Of a stretch of DNA of 64,000 nt, positions 17,330 through 26,691 are shown piece after piece. A program made the translations under genes and the position numbers. The DNA is from Candidatus Gottesmanbacteria bacterium (lineage in GTDB: Bacteria > Patescibacteria > Microgenomatia > 2-02-FULL-39-11). Below the pieces are notes generated by a model. The model had not been told where the DNA came from, searched no databases, and saw only the letters and a program-made list of their open reading frames with translations. The first letter of the stretch is position 1. Each line of letters opens with the position of its first letter. The DNA lies in assembly GCA_016186795.1 (NCBI GenBank), contig JACPKY010000002.1:321814-385813 (forward strand), written 5' to 3'.

Positions 17330-18367
17330 TCAGGATAAGAATGCTAACCAAAGACCAAGGAGGGAAAGCACAATACTAGCAAGCCAAGCTCGAAAAACGA
17401 CCGTTGATTCTAACCATCCACGTTCCTGCAACCAAAGGTGAAACGGTGCCACCCGCATGAGTTTTTTCCCACGGTATTTTTTGCTCACTAGTTGTAAAAA
17501 TGAAGAAGTCACTTCAATGACAAAAAATCCACCGATAATAATGAGCGAGAAGACTTTTCCCAATAAAAGTCCAATTATGGCAAATGTTGCCCCAAAAGAT
17601 AAAGCGCCGACATCACCGAGAAAGATTCTCGCTGGATATACATTAAAGTACAAGAATGCAATAAGTCCTCCAAGCCAAGCAGCAATAAAAAGAGCAATTG
17701 GAGTATCCAAAATTGCATGGGATATAACCCAAAATGCACAAAGAGCAATAAAAAGTACTCCTGAGGCTAGTCCGTCAAGACCATCGGTGATATTATATGC
17801 GTTTGCAAAAGAAACAATTACAAATGCGGCGAAAGGAATATAAAAAATACCAAGATTGACCACACCAAGAAACGGAATATGGATGATATCGATCTTCAAT
17901 TCTGAGTAAAGCCAAAAAGCAGCGACAGAAGCAAGAATTACTTCGAGAATTAATTTGTGGCGAAGCCTCATACCAAAGAATTTCTCGCCCGTTCCAAAAA
18001 ATACTTTCTTAATATCATCATAGAGACCAATGAAAGAAAATGAAATGAATGTAAAAATGAGAATTTTTATTTCACTTCCAATATTGGTATAAACAGAGGT
18101 GATCGGAATCCAAAAATAATACAAGATAGGAAATGATAGAAAAAAAAGAAACGTTGTTGTAATAACCAAAAGGAGTCCTCCTCCAAGTGGAGTCCCCGCC
18201 TTCAACTTATGGAGAGCATCAAAAATTGGAGTCGGGATATTGAAGGCATCCTTTGTCTTTTGCTTCTGTCTTTCAAATTTCATCTTATATACTATGTGGA
18301 TAAACGGAATAAGTAATATGCCGTTTATGAAAAAAGAGGCAAGTAAAAGTGACAATATTAGGCTCAT
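17330..18367 (-). CDS. mraY: Phospho-MurNAc-pentapeptide transferase MraY
   Basis: An integral membrane enzyme (345 residues) that makes lipid I from UDP-MurNAc-pentapeptide and undecaprenyl phosphate. It has GTPLGGGLL, the catalytic region NAYNITDGLDGLASG and LGDVGALSFGA. The usual HHH motif near the C-terminal loop is degenerate here (APFHLWLQERGW). The frame is open for another 110 codons upstream, but that part is a low-complexity shadow of dgkA. The ATG at 18367 gives the expected N-terminal helix and length. Confidence 0.92.
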   Translation of the reverse strand: MSLILSLLLASFFINGILLIPFIHIVYKMKFERQKQKTKDAFNIPTPIFDALHKLKAGTPLGGGLLLVITTTFLFFLSFPILYYFWIPITSVYTNIGSEIKILIFTFISFSFIGLYDDIKKVFFGTGEKFFGMRLRHKLILEVILASVAAFWLYSELKIDIIHIPFLGVVNLGIFYIPFAAFVIVSFANAYNITDGLDGLASGVLFIALCAFWVISHAILDTPIALFIAAWLGGLIAFLYFNVYPARIFLGDVGALSFGATFAIIGLLLGKVFSLIIIGGFFVIEVTSSFLQLVSKKYRGKKLMRVAPFHLWLQERGWLESTVVFRAWLASIVLSLLGLWLAFLS

Positions 18368-18393
18368 AAAGTAGTTATTCCTTTCGCCCAAAT

Positions 18394-18756
18394 TCAACCT
18401 GTAAGTTGCGGAATAAAAATATACGCTGCAACGATAACGCTCCCTATTGCTGTGATAAGCATCATTCCTGCGGAGACGTCTTTCGCAATTTTTGCATCCT
18501 GGTGGTATTGCCTCGTTATGAGATCTGTCATTGCTTCGATGGAAGTATTTATCATTTCCGCGGTAAGTCCTAGTATAACTGTAAAAACAATTACAATCAT
18601 CTCGAGTCTTGATATCTGAAGGTAAATTCCAGCCCAAAGTGCAATAGCGGAAAGAGAAAAATGGATGAGAAAATTTGGTTGTGTCGTAAATGCCCAAAGA
18701 ATACCGTTCACTGCGTTCGTAAAGGATATGTGATGATGTCTCAGTCGCTTAAACAT
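18394..18756 (-). CDS. dgkA: Diacylglycerol/undecaprenol kinase family protein
   Basis: The 120-residue membrane protein has three helices and the DgkA motifs AEMINTSIEAMTD and KDVSAGMMLI, which contain the ATP and metal-binding acidic residues. Gram-positive homologues phosphorylate undecaprenol, which would recycle or salvage the lipid carrier used by MraY next door. That role is favoured by context over diacylglycerol phosphorylation. It lies 6 bases after ddl and 26 bases before mraY. Confidence 0.88.
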   Translation of the reverse strand: MFKRLRHHHISFTNAVNGILWAFTTQPNFLIHFSLSAIALWAGIYLQISRLEMIVIVFTVILGLTAEMINTSIEAMTDLITRQYHQDAKIAKDVSAGMMLITAIGSVIVAAYIFIPQLTG

Positions 18757-18762
18757 AGGATA

Positions 18763-19938
18763 CTACGGAAAAAAACCTTTAAGTTTGGCTCCACCGCCCT
18801 GGCGGAGAATGTCTGATTGAAATGTATATGTAACTCGCTTTCTCCCTTCATGACTTTCCCGGGCAAAGTCAAGGAGAAGTTCCAACAATTTCGGGAATTC
18901 AATTCCACTTGCTTTCCAGAGATGATGGTAGAGAGTACCAGGAAGTGGATTTATTTCGTTTGCAAAAAATACATTTTTCTTGGCATCGTGCAGAAAGTCA
19001 ATCCGAGCAATTCCCCGACATTCAAGACAGGCAAAAATCTCCTCCGCGGTCTTTTGAATTTCTTTTGTAATCCTGTCTGAAACACGAGCAGGTATAATAA
19101 TATTTCCTTTCGCTTTTCCAAGTTGAGCACCGCCTTTTTTCAAATATTTCTCTTCAAAACTAAAGAATGTGCTTTGAAAGATTGATTCTTGGAGTTTCGA
19201 TGCAATGGGTTTCGAATTTCCTATGACACAACAGGTAATATCCACAAGATTGTCAACGCTTTCCTCAACGATGACTTTTTCGTCGTAATGGAACGCTACT
19301 TCAAATGCAAATTCAAGATTTTTCTTCCCTTTAACCTTCTGAATACCGATTGACGAACCAAGTCTTGCGGGTTTTATAAATACAGGAAAACGCAGTCTCC
19401 TGGACACTTCGGCAAGAATAGATTTTTTCCTACTATTCCAGTCTTTATACAAATAGAAAAGAAATTTCGTTGTCGGAAATCCATACATTTGATAATACTG
19501 TTTCGTTAATACTTTATCCATGGCAATTGCAGAAGACGCTACCCCACAACCCACATAGGGGATATCAAACATTTCAAATAAACCCTGTACAGTACCATCT
19601 TCTCCATATGATCCATGAAATGTTGGGAAGGCAAGATCTATTGTAATTTCTTTCCCTCCCACCAGTCCCAATTTGTGAAAAACAAGCTTTCCTTTTGATT
19701 TCTCTAGATCGATAGTAAATTTTCCCAGTCTCTTTTTTACCGAGTCGATCTCACCACTTTGAAATACGGAGAGATTCCCAAGGAGAGAACCAAGAAACCA
19801 GTTTCCATGTTTATCAATGTACACCGGTACAATATTTTTCCCAAGTGCTTTCAGTCCTGCGATAACAAGTTGAGCTGTTATGATCGAAACATCATGTTCA
19901 GGGCTTCGGCTTCCAAAAAAAACGCCTATATGCTCCAT
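18763..19938 (-). CDS. ddl: D-alanine--D-alanine ligase
   Basis: The 391-residue ATP-grasp enzyme makes the D-Ala-D-Ala end of the pentapeptide. It has GSRSPEHDVS in the N-terminal domain, FIKPARLGSSIGIQKV in the ATP-binding part, and NEINPLPGTLYHHLW with the metal ligand Asn. It precedes dgkA and follows murF, which uses its product. A TACAAT box ends 6 bases before the ATG, so an internal leaderless promoter is possible. Confidence 0.95.
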   Translation of the reverse strand: MEHIGVFFGSRSPEHDVSIITAQLVIAGLKALGKNIVPVYIDKHGNWFLGSLLGNLSVFQSGEIDSVKKRLGKFTIDLEKSKGKLVFHKLGLVGGKEITIDLAFPTFHGSYGEDGTVQGLFEMFDIPYVGCGVASSAIAMDKVLTKQYYQMYGFPTTKFLFYLYKDWNSRKKSILAEVSRRLRFPVFIKPARLGSSIGIQKVKGKKNLEFAFEVAFHYDEKVIVEESVDNLVDITCCVIGNSKPIASKLQESIFQSTFFSFEEKYLKKGGAQLGKAKGNIIIPARVSDRITKEIQKTAEEIFACLECRGIARIDFLHDAKKNVFFANEINPLPGTLYHHLWKASGIEFPKLLELLLDFARESHEGRKRVTYTFQSDILRQGGGAKLKGFFP

Positions 19939-19944
19939 ATCTCT

Positions 19945-19950
19945 ATTGTA
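19945..19950 (-). promoter_or_regulatory. Possible -10 box of ddl
   Basis: Minus strand TACAAT is separated by 6 bases from the ddl ATG (19938). The spacing equals that of the ileS and hydrolase boxes. No clear -35 element is present, so this is only suggestive in AT-rich DNA. Confidence 0.3.
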
Positions 19951-19966
19951 TACAAATGAAAGTAAA

Positions 19967-21424
19967 TCACAAATAATTCTCAGGCCAATCGTTTTGAAAA
20001 AGAATCACATCTCCGCTTCGGGAAATATGTTGTATTTCTTGAAAGAGTACGGAGGCATTCTCAAACCAGAGAATTTTTTTTGTGTCAAATCCGCTTTTTT
20101 CAAGGCCTTTGGATATATATGGAGTGACACTGTTTCTCACAAGCAAAACAAGATGAGCAACTTTCCCAAGTTTACGTCCGATATCCTGATGAACCCGAGT
20201 CGACTCTTCTCCTATCTCAACCAATCCCGGAGTAACATAAAGTTTACGGCGCTTTGTAAACTTTTCAAGAGTTTGAATTGCTTCTTCAACACCGTTAGGA
20301 TTACCATTATAGCTATCATCAATAATGAGAACATCCCGTTGACTTTGTATTGGCTGTAACCGATGAGGAAAGGGAGAAAGAGTGCCAATTCCTGCTACTA
20401 TCTGCGGAAACGTTAAACCAAGCCGCAGTCCAATTTTGGCAGAAGCCCGTATAACACCGAATATGTAATCTCCTAAAAATGGAATTTTCATCCGTTTCTT
20501 TTGGCCTTGATAAGAAATAGTGAATGACAGACCTGTCCCATCCTGATGGAAATACGTATCTGTAATTCCAACATCACTTTTCCCGTTTTTATGACTACTA
20601 TAGAGTTCAATATCGCCATCTTTCACAAACCGCTTGTAGTTTTCCCGTACGTATATATCATCGGCGTTGATAACAATAAACCCTTCTTTCTTCTTGTTTT
20701 GGACAATCTCAAAAATAGTCTCAGTAGTTACTCTAAGTGACCCAAGTCTTTCTAAATGAGCTTCATTTATTCCAGTAACAACGGAAATATCCGGCATGAC
20801 GATACTACAAATATCTTGAATATCTCCTCTGTAATACTCTCCCATCTCCACAACGAAAACCTGGACATTTTCATGAAGTTTTTCCAGTATTAACTGGGAT
20901 ATTCCTAAGGGGGTGTTAATATTTTCTGGAGTTTTTAAAACACTCAGCTTCTGAGAAAGAACCGCTGAAATAGCCTCCTTCATTGTTGTCTTCCCATAAC
21001 TTCCAGCAATTCCAACAATTACAAGATTTTCGTAGTTTCTCATTTTTTGTTTCGCGCATCGTATAACATACCACTTCAATAATCGATCGAGAGGAGAAAG
21101 AATTACTATGGAAAAGAGAAGGAAAATAAATGTCCCCCAAAATAGAAATATGCCAATGAAGATGCAGCTTAGTATCCAAACAATGACGCTTTCAAATTCT
21201 CCCCGTAACCCAATAACTATCATTACGAAGGTTGCAATTTGGAGAATTGCACTAACTGTCACTACGGTTTTCAGCTTTGACGTCCAGACTAATTTTGTCC
21301 GGAGTTGTTCAAACCGAATTCCACCACTTTTTACGATAATGTTGAAAAATCTGCCTACATCATAGTTTTCCAACTGTAAGAGGGTTAACTGATAGAAGTA
21401 GAGAAAACGAAGTGGGTTACTCAT
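19967..21424 (-). CDS. murF: MurF-like Mur ligase with N-terminal membrane domain
   Basis: The 485-residue protein joins D-Ala-D-Ala to UDP-MurNAc-tripeptide, judged from the P-loop GIAGSYGKTT (138-147), FVVEMGEYYRGDI, TGINEAHLERLG and IDDSYNGNP with FPHRLQ. The N-terminal 135 residues do not resemble the substrate domain of standard MurF. They hold two long hydrophobic segments (about 52-72 and 79-111) and a basic loop before the P-loop. The protein should be membrane-bound. It overlaps the hydrolase gene by 8 bases. No murD is in the window, but motif pattern and the ddl neighbour favour MurF. Confidence 0.82.
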   Translation of the reverse strand: MSNPLRFLYFYQLTLLQLENYDVGRFFNIIVKSGGIRFEQLRTKLVWTSKLKTVVTVSAILQIATFVMIVIGLRGEFESVIVWILSCIFIGIFLFWGTFIFLLFSIVILSPLDRLLKWYVIRCAKQKMRNYENLVIVGIAGSYGKTTMKEAISAVLSQKLSVLKTPENINTPLGISQLILEKLHENVQVFVVEMGEYYRGDIQDICSIVMPDISVVTGINEAHLERLGSLRVTTETIFEIVQNKKKEGFIVINADDIYVRENYKRFVKDGDIELYSSHKNGKSDVGITDTYFHQDGTGLSFTISYQGQKKRMKIPFLGDYIFGVIRASAKIGLRLGLTFPQIVAGIGTLSPFPHRLQPIQSQRDVLIIDDSYNGNPNGVEEAIQTLEKFTKRRKLYVTPGLVEIGEESTRVHQDIGRKLGKVAHLVLLVRNSVTPYISKGLEKSGFDTKKILWFENASVLFQEIQHISRSGDVILFQNDWPENYL

Positions 21425-22184
21425 TCTTTTTTATAAATTTCGTATATGGCTCAGAAAAACTCTCAATATTTTCTAAGAAAGCAAAATGTCCGCCGGCAGC
21501 GATAAGGAGATGGGAGTTTTTTATCTTTTCTTTCATACGAAGGCCCATGGAAAGAGGAGTTTCTTTATCATCTTTCCCCCAATACAGAAACGTTGGAATG
21601 TTTATGCGTGAAAGGTACAATGAAAGATCTTCACCAACTACGCGAAGATACGTCTGCAAAAGTCTTGGTGTTGCAATATAATCCTCCTCCCCCATCTTTT
21701 TATAGATATTCAAGCGAATCTGTCTCATCGGTCCAATCCGAAAGAAAGGTTTGACTATTTTTGCACCGAAGCCCAATAGGAATCGAGTGAGACTTGGATC
21801 TCGGATTCCAGCACTGTCAACAAGCGTAAGAGTACTTAACCGAAACGAACCTGTTGCCGCAAGCTTTAAGGCAATTCTTCCACCAAACGAATGTCCAACA
21901 AGGTGTACCTTGTCCATCTTCATCTTCCTCATAAATTCCACAACGACATTAACGTAATCGGATATACTAAATGGATTTTGTGGGTACTCGGAGTTACCAA
22001 AACCAGGTAAATCAAGAGCAATCAGTCTTCTTTTTCCTTTCTGAAATTTTGCCATAATCGGATACCAAACTGTTCGATTCGACCGCCATCCATGAAGAAA
22101 AACAACTGCTGGCAATACCGATCTTGCCCAAATCTCAGTGTATGCCAAAACCATCCCTTGAATAACAATTTTCTTCTCTTCCAT
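21417..22184 (-). CDS. Alpha/beta hydrolase fold protein
   Basis: The 255-residue cytoplasmic protein has HGWRSNRTVW (oxyanion region, 31-40), the nucleophile GHSFGG (Ser99), and a C-terminal GGHFAFLEN with the likely catalytic His. It lacks a signal peptide. It is placed between glmS and murF, overlapping murF by 8 bases, so it is expressed with wall-precursor genes. The substrate is unknown. Possibilities are a thioester or ester of lipid or wall intermediates, which is speculation. A TACAAT box lies 6 bases before its ATG. Confidence 0.85.
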   Translation of the reverse strand: MEEKKIVIQGMVLAYTEIWARSVLPAVVFLHGWRSNRTVWYPIMAKFQKGKRRLIALDLPGFGNSEYPQNPFSISDYVNVVVEFMRKMKMDKVHLVGHSFGGRIALKLAATGSFRLSTLTLVDSAGIRDPSLTRFLLGFGAKIVKPFFRIGPMRQIRLNIYKKMGEEDYIATPRLLQTYLRVVGEDLSLYLSRINIPTFLYWGKDDKETPLSMGLRMKEKIKNSHLLIAAGGHFAFLENIESFSEPYTKFIKKNE

Positions 22185-22190
22185 AGTGTG

Positions 22191-22196
22191 ATTGTA
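22191..22196 (-). promoter_or_regulatory. Possible -10 box of the hydrolase-murF segment
   Basis: Minus strand TACAAT followed by 6 bases and then the hydrolase ATG at 22184, in the 28-base gap after glmS. Same spacing as the ileS and ddl boxes; no -35 element is evident. Confidence 0.3.
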
Positions 22197-22212
22197 TTGA
22201 AAGATGCAGTCG

Positions 22213-24036
22213 CTATTTCACCGTGACTGATTTAGCAAGATTCCGTGGTTTATCGGGATCAAGTCCGCGTTTTACCGCCAAATAATATCCCAGAAGCTGT
22301 CCTATGGTTACGGCCGGAATACTTGTTGCAATCCCAACGTCATCAACTGGAATATAGTAATCGAAAACCTCGTGGGGTTTATAGGAAACTCCTATAATAT
22401 ATCCTCCCCGAGCTTTCATCTCCATAGCTCCCGCGAGATTTGCACCATATGTCTCGTCGTTGGCTAGATATGCTATACAGGGAGTACCCTTTTCAATAAG
22501 AGCAATAACTCCATGCTTCAATTCACCCGCGGCAAACCCTTCCGCATGGATATATGAGGCTTCTTTGATTTTTAGAGCAGTTTCAAGTGCGAGTGGATAC
22601 GAAATACCGCGACCGATAACGTATAAATGTTCCTTTCGATAAATCGTATCGACAAGTCGACGGATGTTACGGGTTGAGTCAGGCTCAAAAATACGCCGGA
22701 GTACTAAAGCTGCTTTTTTGAGAGCGTTTCTTCCCTCATCTTCATACCCTGCAATTTTCGATGCCAAAAGTATAAGATATGCAAGCTTTGCTGTGAAAGC
22801 TTTTGTTGAAACAACAGCGGTTTCTGTCCCAGCTCCTAAAAGAAGGACCTCATCTGCCATTCTATAAAGAGTTGATCCCATAACATTCACCATTGCGATA
22901 AGTTTTGCGCCTTTCTCTTTTGCTTTTTTAACAGCATCCAAAACATCAATTGTTTCTCCCGACTGAGAAAGCGCAATAACAAGGCTTTTGGGGGAGAGGA
23001 AATCAAGTAAATACGAAAACTCACTTCCGACGGCAAAATTAATATGACGCTTTGCAATTTTAGAAAAAATATATGTTGCTGCTAGTCCTGCATACGCTGC
23101 TGTACCACATCCGACAATATATGTTCCATATGATTTTATTATAGCCTGAGATACGGTTGCTATCTTTGGATTATTCTCAATTGCTATCCGCCCTATTATA
23201 TCCTTCTGCTCAACAATCTCTTTGAGCATGAAGTGGGGATAATTACCTTTTCTGGTAACAGTTTCTTTCCACGACAAGTGAGTAAAATGGGGTATTTTTG
23301 CTCTTGTTGATGATAAAGCATACAAGGAAATGGAATCTTTCGCTACCTTCACCAGTGTCTCATCTTCCATAAAATGAACAGTCCGAGTATACGGAAGAAG
23401 TGCATGAGCATCCGATGCAAGGAAATTCTCACCATCCCCTTTCCCAACAACAAGAGGAGAACCATTTTTGGCAGCTAGAAATACTTCCGACTTCGCGCTT
23501 ACCACAATAATTGCGTTTGACCCAATAAAGCGGTTGAAGGATTTTCGAACTGCCTCTGTAAGGAGTTCATCGTGTGTTTTGGTCGCAGAGTATCTTTTTT
23601 GCAGTTTCTTAAGCGTTTCTTCTATGAGATGAATTGCTACTTCTGTATCGGTTTCTGAGATAAACCGATGACCAAAATCCACAAGTTCTCTCTTGATTTC
23701 GTCGTAGTTTTCGATTATTCCGTTATGGATAATTGCAAGTGTGCCGGTACAATCGAGATGGGGATGAGCGTTGATATCTGTCACTCCTCCGTGAGTAGCC
23801 CACCTTGTATGACCAAGAGAAATGGTACTTCTGGGAAGATCAGAAACATTCGCATCACCAATTTTTCCCGCTTTTTTCTTGATGATAATTGTGGCTTGGT
23901 TACTACTACTTGTCTTTTTTGCAACCGCTGCGATCCCCCAGGAATCATACCCACGATACTCAAGCGTTTTTAACCCATTAAAAACTATCTTTGCACTATC
24001 ATATTTTTTCCCAATATAGCCAAATATTCCGCACAT
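22213..24036 (-). CDS. glmS: Glutamine--fructose-6-phosphate aminotransferase (isomerizing)
   Basis: The 607-residue enzyme makes glucosamine-6-phosphate, the first step to UDP-GlcNAc. It starts MCGIFGYIG with the Ntn nucleophile Cys2. It has the glutaminase motifs GHTRWATHGG and HNGIIENY, two SIS sugar isomerase domains (SQSGETIDVLDAV, GRGISYPLALE) and the C-terminal tail PRNLAKSVTVK. Length is typical. The next gene (GlmU-like) acts later in the same pathway. Only 3 bases separate the two genes, so there is no room for a glmS ribozyme. Confidence 0.96.
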   Translation of the reverse strand: MCGIFGYIGKKYDSAKIVFNGLKTLEYRGYDSWGIAAVAKKTSSSNQATIIIKKKAGKIGDANVSDLPRSTISLGHTRWATHGGVTDINAHPHLDCTGTLAIIHNGIIENYDEIKRELVDFGHRFISETDTEVAIHLIEETLKKLQKRYSATKTHDELLTEAVRKSFNRFIGSNAIIVVSAKSEVFLAAKNGSPLVVGKGDGENFLASDAHALLPYTRTVHFMEDETLVKVAKDSISLYALSSTRAKIPHFTHLSWKETVTRKGNYPHFMLKEIVEQKDIIGRIAIENNPKIATVSQAIIKSYGTYIVGCGTAAYAGLAATYIFSKIAKRHINFAVGSEFSYLLDFLSPKSLVIALSQSGETIDVLDAVKKAKEKGAKLIAMVNVMGSTLYRMADEVLLLGAGTETAVVSTKAFTAKLAYLILLASKIAGYEDEGRNALKKAALVLRRIFEPDSTRNIRRLVDTIYRKEHLYVIGRGISYPLALETALKIKEASYIHAEGFAAGELKHGVIALIEKGTPCIAYLANDETYGANLAGAMEMKARGGYIIGVSYKPHEVFDYYIPVDDVGIATSIPAVTIGQLLGYYLAVKRGLDPDKPRNLAKSVTVK

Positions 24037-24039
24037 ACT

Positions 24040-25362
24040 TTAGGAGAAGTGAACCGCATGAATATCTTTTAACCTCACGGGTTTTTTGTCGGTTACTTTT
24101 TTTTCAACAAATGTGGAAGGGAGATGTGCGCAATACACATTTTCTCCTATATCCCGATCAATCAAAACAGCAGATCCTATGTGACTATTTTTGCCAATTT
24201 TTACCCCTGGCATGAGAGAAGCGTGGATACCAATTCTCACATTTTCTCCAATCGCGGCTCCTAATTTAAGTCTTCCCGTATCAACCTTCTTCCCTGAAAG
24301 AGTTGAGGAAACTGTTGTTTCATTCAATTTAAAGTTTGCAACTACTGCACCTGCCCCAAGTCCGATATTATGCGAAAGAATACTATCTCCAATATAATTT
24401 GAGTGAAACCAACAATCGTTTCCAATAGAACTTCGGACAATTTCGGTAGCAAATCCTACAACACAACGGCTGCCAATCATTGATTCACGGATAACGGTAT
24501 TGTTCCCAATAAGCGTCCCTCTGCCAATGTAGGTAGGACCGACAATCTTTGCCCCTTCCAAAATTGTGACACCATCCTCGATTTGAATCTTCCCAGATAG
24601 TGTCACACCTTTTGCAATCTTCACGTTTCCTCCAATTTTCCCAGTATTTCGGGAGAGAAAATAAGAGGAAAGAGAGAGACAGTCCCATGGGTATTTCAGA
24701 TATCCCCAAAAGCTTTTGTAGTGGAGATATTTGAATTCGCTTCCATTCCGTATTAATGTATCGATCGCTCTCTCATAGAGGTTTTCTTTTGTCCCTTTCA
24801 AAGTCTCAATCTCTTCAATGAGGGTTGAGGCGTTATTGAAATAATGAAAAACAAATGACACGATATTGCTTGGAAGATTCTTCGGGTCTGGTTTCTCTGT
24901 TAGAGTTGTAACTCTCCCAGAAGAAACGGTAAGATACCCTCCTGGGAAATATGTATCCTTTGTAATGCCAGCAATAATTCCATCTGGATGTTTGCTACGA
25001 AGATTATCAAAGTGAATAAATATATCATCTTCGTATACATCAGAAGGACTTATGATAAGAACTGGTTTCCCTGCGATTTCCGCTTCTGCTGATACAACGG
25101 CTCCTGCCATACCTCGAGAATCAGTTTGCTTTACAAATACCATTCGAATCTTTGAAAAATCACTTTTCAACCGTTCAAAAATCGGAAAATTTTTTTCGTT
25201 CACGACAATAACGACATCGTAAATTCCAAACCGTTCCAATTGTCTAATTGAGTAATACGCCAAAGGCTTCCCTAAAAAATCTAGTGTGTATTTATCTTCA
25301 AGTGGCCAAAGTCTTGAAGAATTGCCTCCTGCGAGAAGGAGTGCAACAATAGTATTTTTCAT
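24040..25362 (-). CDS. Bifunctional GlmU-like sugar-1-phosphate nucleotidyltransferase with left-handed beta-helix
   Basis: The 440-residue protein has an N-terminal nucleotidyltransferase (LLLAGGNSSRLWPLEDKY, then GKPLAYYSIRQL) and a C-terminal hexapeptide-repeat helix from about 240. In context it would give UDP-GlcNAc: glmS and murA flank it. The loop is AGGNSSRLWP, not the bacterial GlmU L-AAGxGTRM-S, so it resembles archaeal-style or NDP-glucose pyrophosphorylase-like enzymes. Whether the helix also acetylates glucosamine-1-phosphate cannot be settled here. A GlmM gene is not in the window. Confidence 0.8.
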   Translation of the reverse strand: MKNTIVALLLAGGNSSRLWPLEDKYTLDFLGKPLAYYSIRQLERFGIYDVVIVVNEKNFPIFERLKSDFSKIRMVFVKQTDSRGMAGAVVSAEAEIAGKPVLIISPSDVYEDDIFIHFDNLRSKHPDGIIAGITKDTYFPGGYLTVSSGRVTTLTEKPDPKNLPSNIVSFVFHYFNNASTLIEEIETLKGTKENLYERAIDTLIRNGSEFKYLHYKSFWGYLKYPWDCLSLSSYFLSRNTGKIGGNVKIAKGVTLSGKIQIEDGVTILEGAKIVGPTYIGRGTLIGNNTVIRESMIGSRCVVGFATEIVRSSIGNDCWFHSNYIGDSILSHNIGLGAGAVVANFKLNETTVSSTLSGKKVDTGRLKLGAAIGENVRIGIHASLMPGVKIGKNSHIGSAVLIDRDIGENVYCAHLPSTFVEKKVTDKKPVRLKDIHAVHFS

Positions 25363-25365
25363 AGA

Positions 25366-26691
25366 TTAATCACCTTCACGAGAAATATTCGCACCGATTT
25401 TCTCCAAGCGTTTTTCTAAGGACTCATATCCGCGATCGATATGTTCAATCCCCAAAATAGCACTTTCTCCTTTTGCAATTAAAGCAGCCAATACGAGCGT
25501 TGCCCCCGCTCGAAGATCTGTGACTTCAAGCACTGCATTATGAAGCTTTGTAGGACCGTGAATTCGAATTGCATGAAAAGCATTTTTCTCTCTATCATCC
25601 CAATTAAAATTATAAAACACATACGGGTCACGAATCTCTGGTTGGTAAAACGTAATAGTTGCACCCATCTTCAAAAGTTCCGCGACATATTCAAAACGAT
25701 TTTCGTAAACCGTCTCGTGGAGAGTAGAATCTCCCATCGCCTGAGTCATTAAAAGTGCCCATGGAGCTTGCCAATCGGTCATAAAGCCAGGATGTGGTCT
25801 TGTGATTATATCAGAGTGAGAAAGTCTGTTCCCACCTTTGAACCGAATGCTTGTTGGAGAGATTTTTTCCCAGAAAGCTCCAATTGCGGTCAACTCACTT
25901 AAAAATGTCTTTAGATTAGACGCTTCTGCACCCTCTACAACGACATCACCACCTGTTGCGATTGCAGCGATCGCAAATGTCACAGCTTCGTTCCTGTCTG
26001 GCATAATTGTGTAATTGGTACCATGAAGTTTTCCAACACCATGGATAACGATGGTCCTCTCTCTTGTCCTTTTAATCTTTGCACCCATACTATTGAGAAA
26101 TGCAATAAGATCGTCTACTTCTGGTTCAGTTGCAGCGTTTGAAAGAGCTGTTTCGCCATATGCTAAAACTGCTGCAAGAATGAGCGTTTCTGTTCCTGTG
26201 TGACTATTCTGAGAAAATGTATACGAAGCGCCGTGTAGTTTTTTACACGAGGCAAAAAAGAACCCATTTTTATAGTGGATTTCTGCACCCAATGCTCGAA
26301 GCCCCTCTATATGACGATCAATTGGTCGTTTTCCAATTCTACAACCACCAGGATTGGGTACAACCGCTTTACCAAATCTACTAAGGAGAGGCCCTATAAC
26401 CATAGTTGCCGTCCTATAAAGTCCACCAAGCTCCAGAGGAATTGTATAAGAATTAACAGAATTCCTTTGGATCGTTAGAGAGTGATCAAGTCCAACCCTG
26501 ACATTTACGCCAAGTTTTTTTACCATATCAATAGTGCCATACACTGATGATATAAGAGGAATGTTCCTAACAACTACTTTGTCATCAGTGAGCAAACCTG
26601 CAAGAATCACTTTCATCGCAACATTTTTTGCACCACTCGTTTGAATAGTTCCTTTCAGGCTTCTTCCACCGGTTACAAGAAATTTACTCAT
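25366..26691 (-). CDS. murA: UDP-N-acetylglucosamine 1-carboxyvinyltransferase
   Basis: The 441-residue EPSP-synthase-fold enzyme adds enolpyruvate to UDP-GlcNAc, the first committed wall step. SGAKNVAMK is the N-terminal signature. The active-site loop is NPGGCRIGKRPIDRH with Cys117, so fosfomycin sensitivity would be expected from family knowledge. The ATG at 26691 overlaps the end of murB by 8 bases and has GGAG 9 bases upstream; a start 7 codons earlier is less likely. Confidence 0.95.
   Translation of the reverse strand: MSKFLVTGGRSLKGTIQTSGAKNVAMKVILAGLLTDDKVVVRNIPLISSVYGTIDMVKKLGVNVRVGLDHSLTIQRNSVNSYTIPLELGGLYRTATMVIGPLLSRFGKAVVPNPGGCRIGKRPIDRHIEGLRALGAEIHYKNGFFFASCKKLHGASYTFSQNSHTGTETLILAAVLAYGETALSNAATEPEVDDLIAFLNSMGAKIKRTRERTIVIHGVGKLHGTNYTIMPDRNEAVTFAIAAIATGGDVVVEGAEASNLKTFLSELTAIGAFWEKISPTSIRFKGGNRLSHSDIITRPHPGFMTDWQAPWALLMTQAMGDSTLHETVYENRFEYVAELLKMGATITFYQPEIRDPYVFYNFNWDDREKNAFHAIRIHGPTKLHNAVLEVTDLRAGATLVLAALIAKGESAILGIEHIDRGYESLEKRLEKIGANISREGD

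Noticed and set aside
18368..18697. 110-codon upstream extension of the mraY frame
   Set aside because: It lies within dgkA in another frame, has odd composition (many Tyr, Arg, Asn) and no MraY homology; the ATG at 18367 is the family-like start.
24037..24039. Possible glmS ribozyme before glmS
   Set aside because: The gap is only 3 bases and the upstream gene ends there, so there is no space for the ribozyme.
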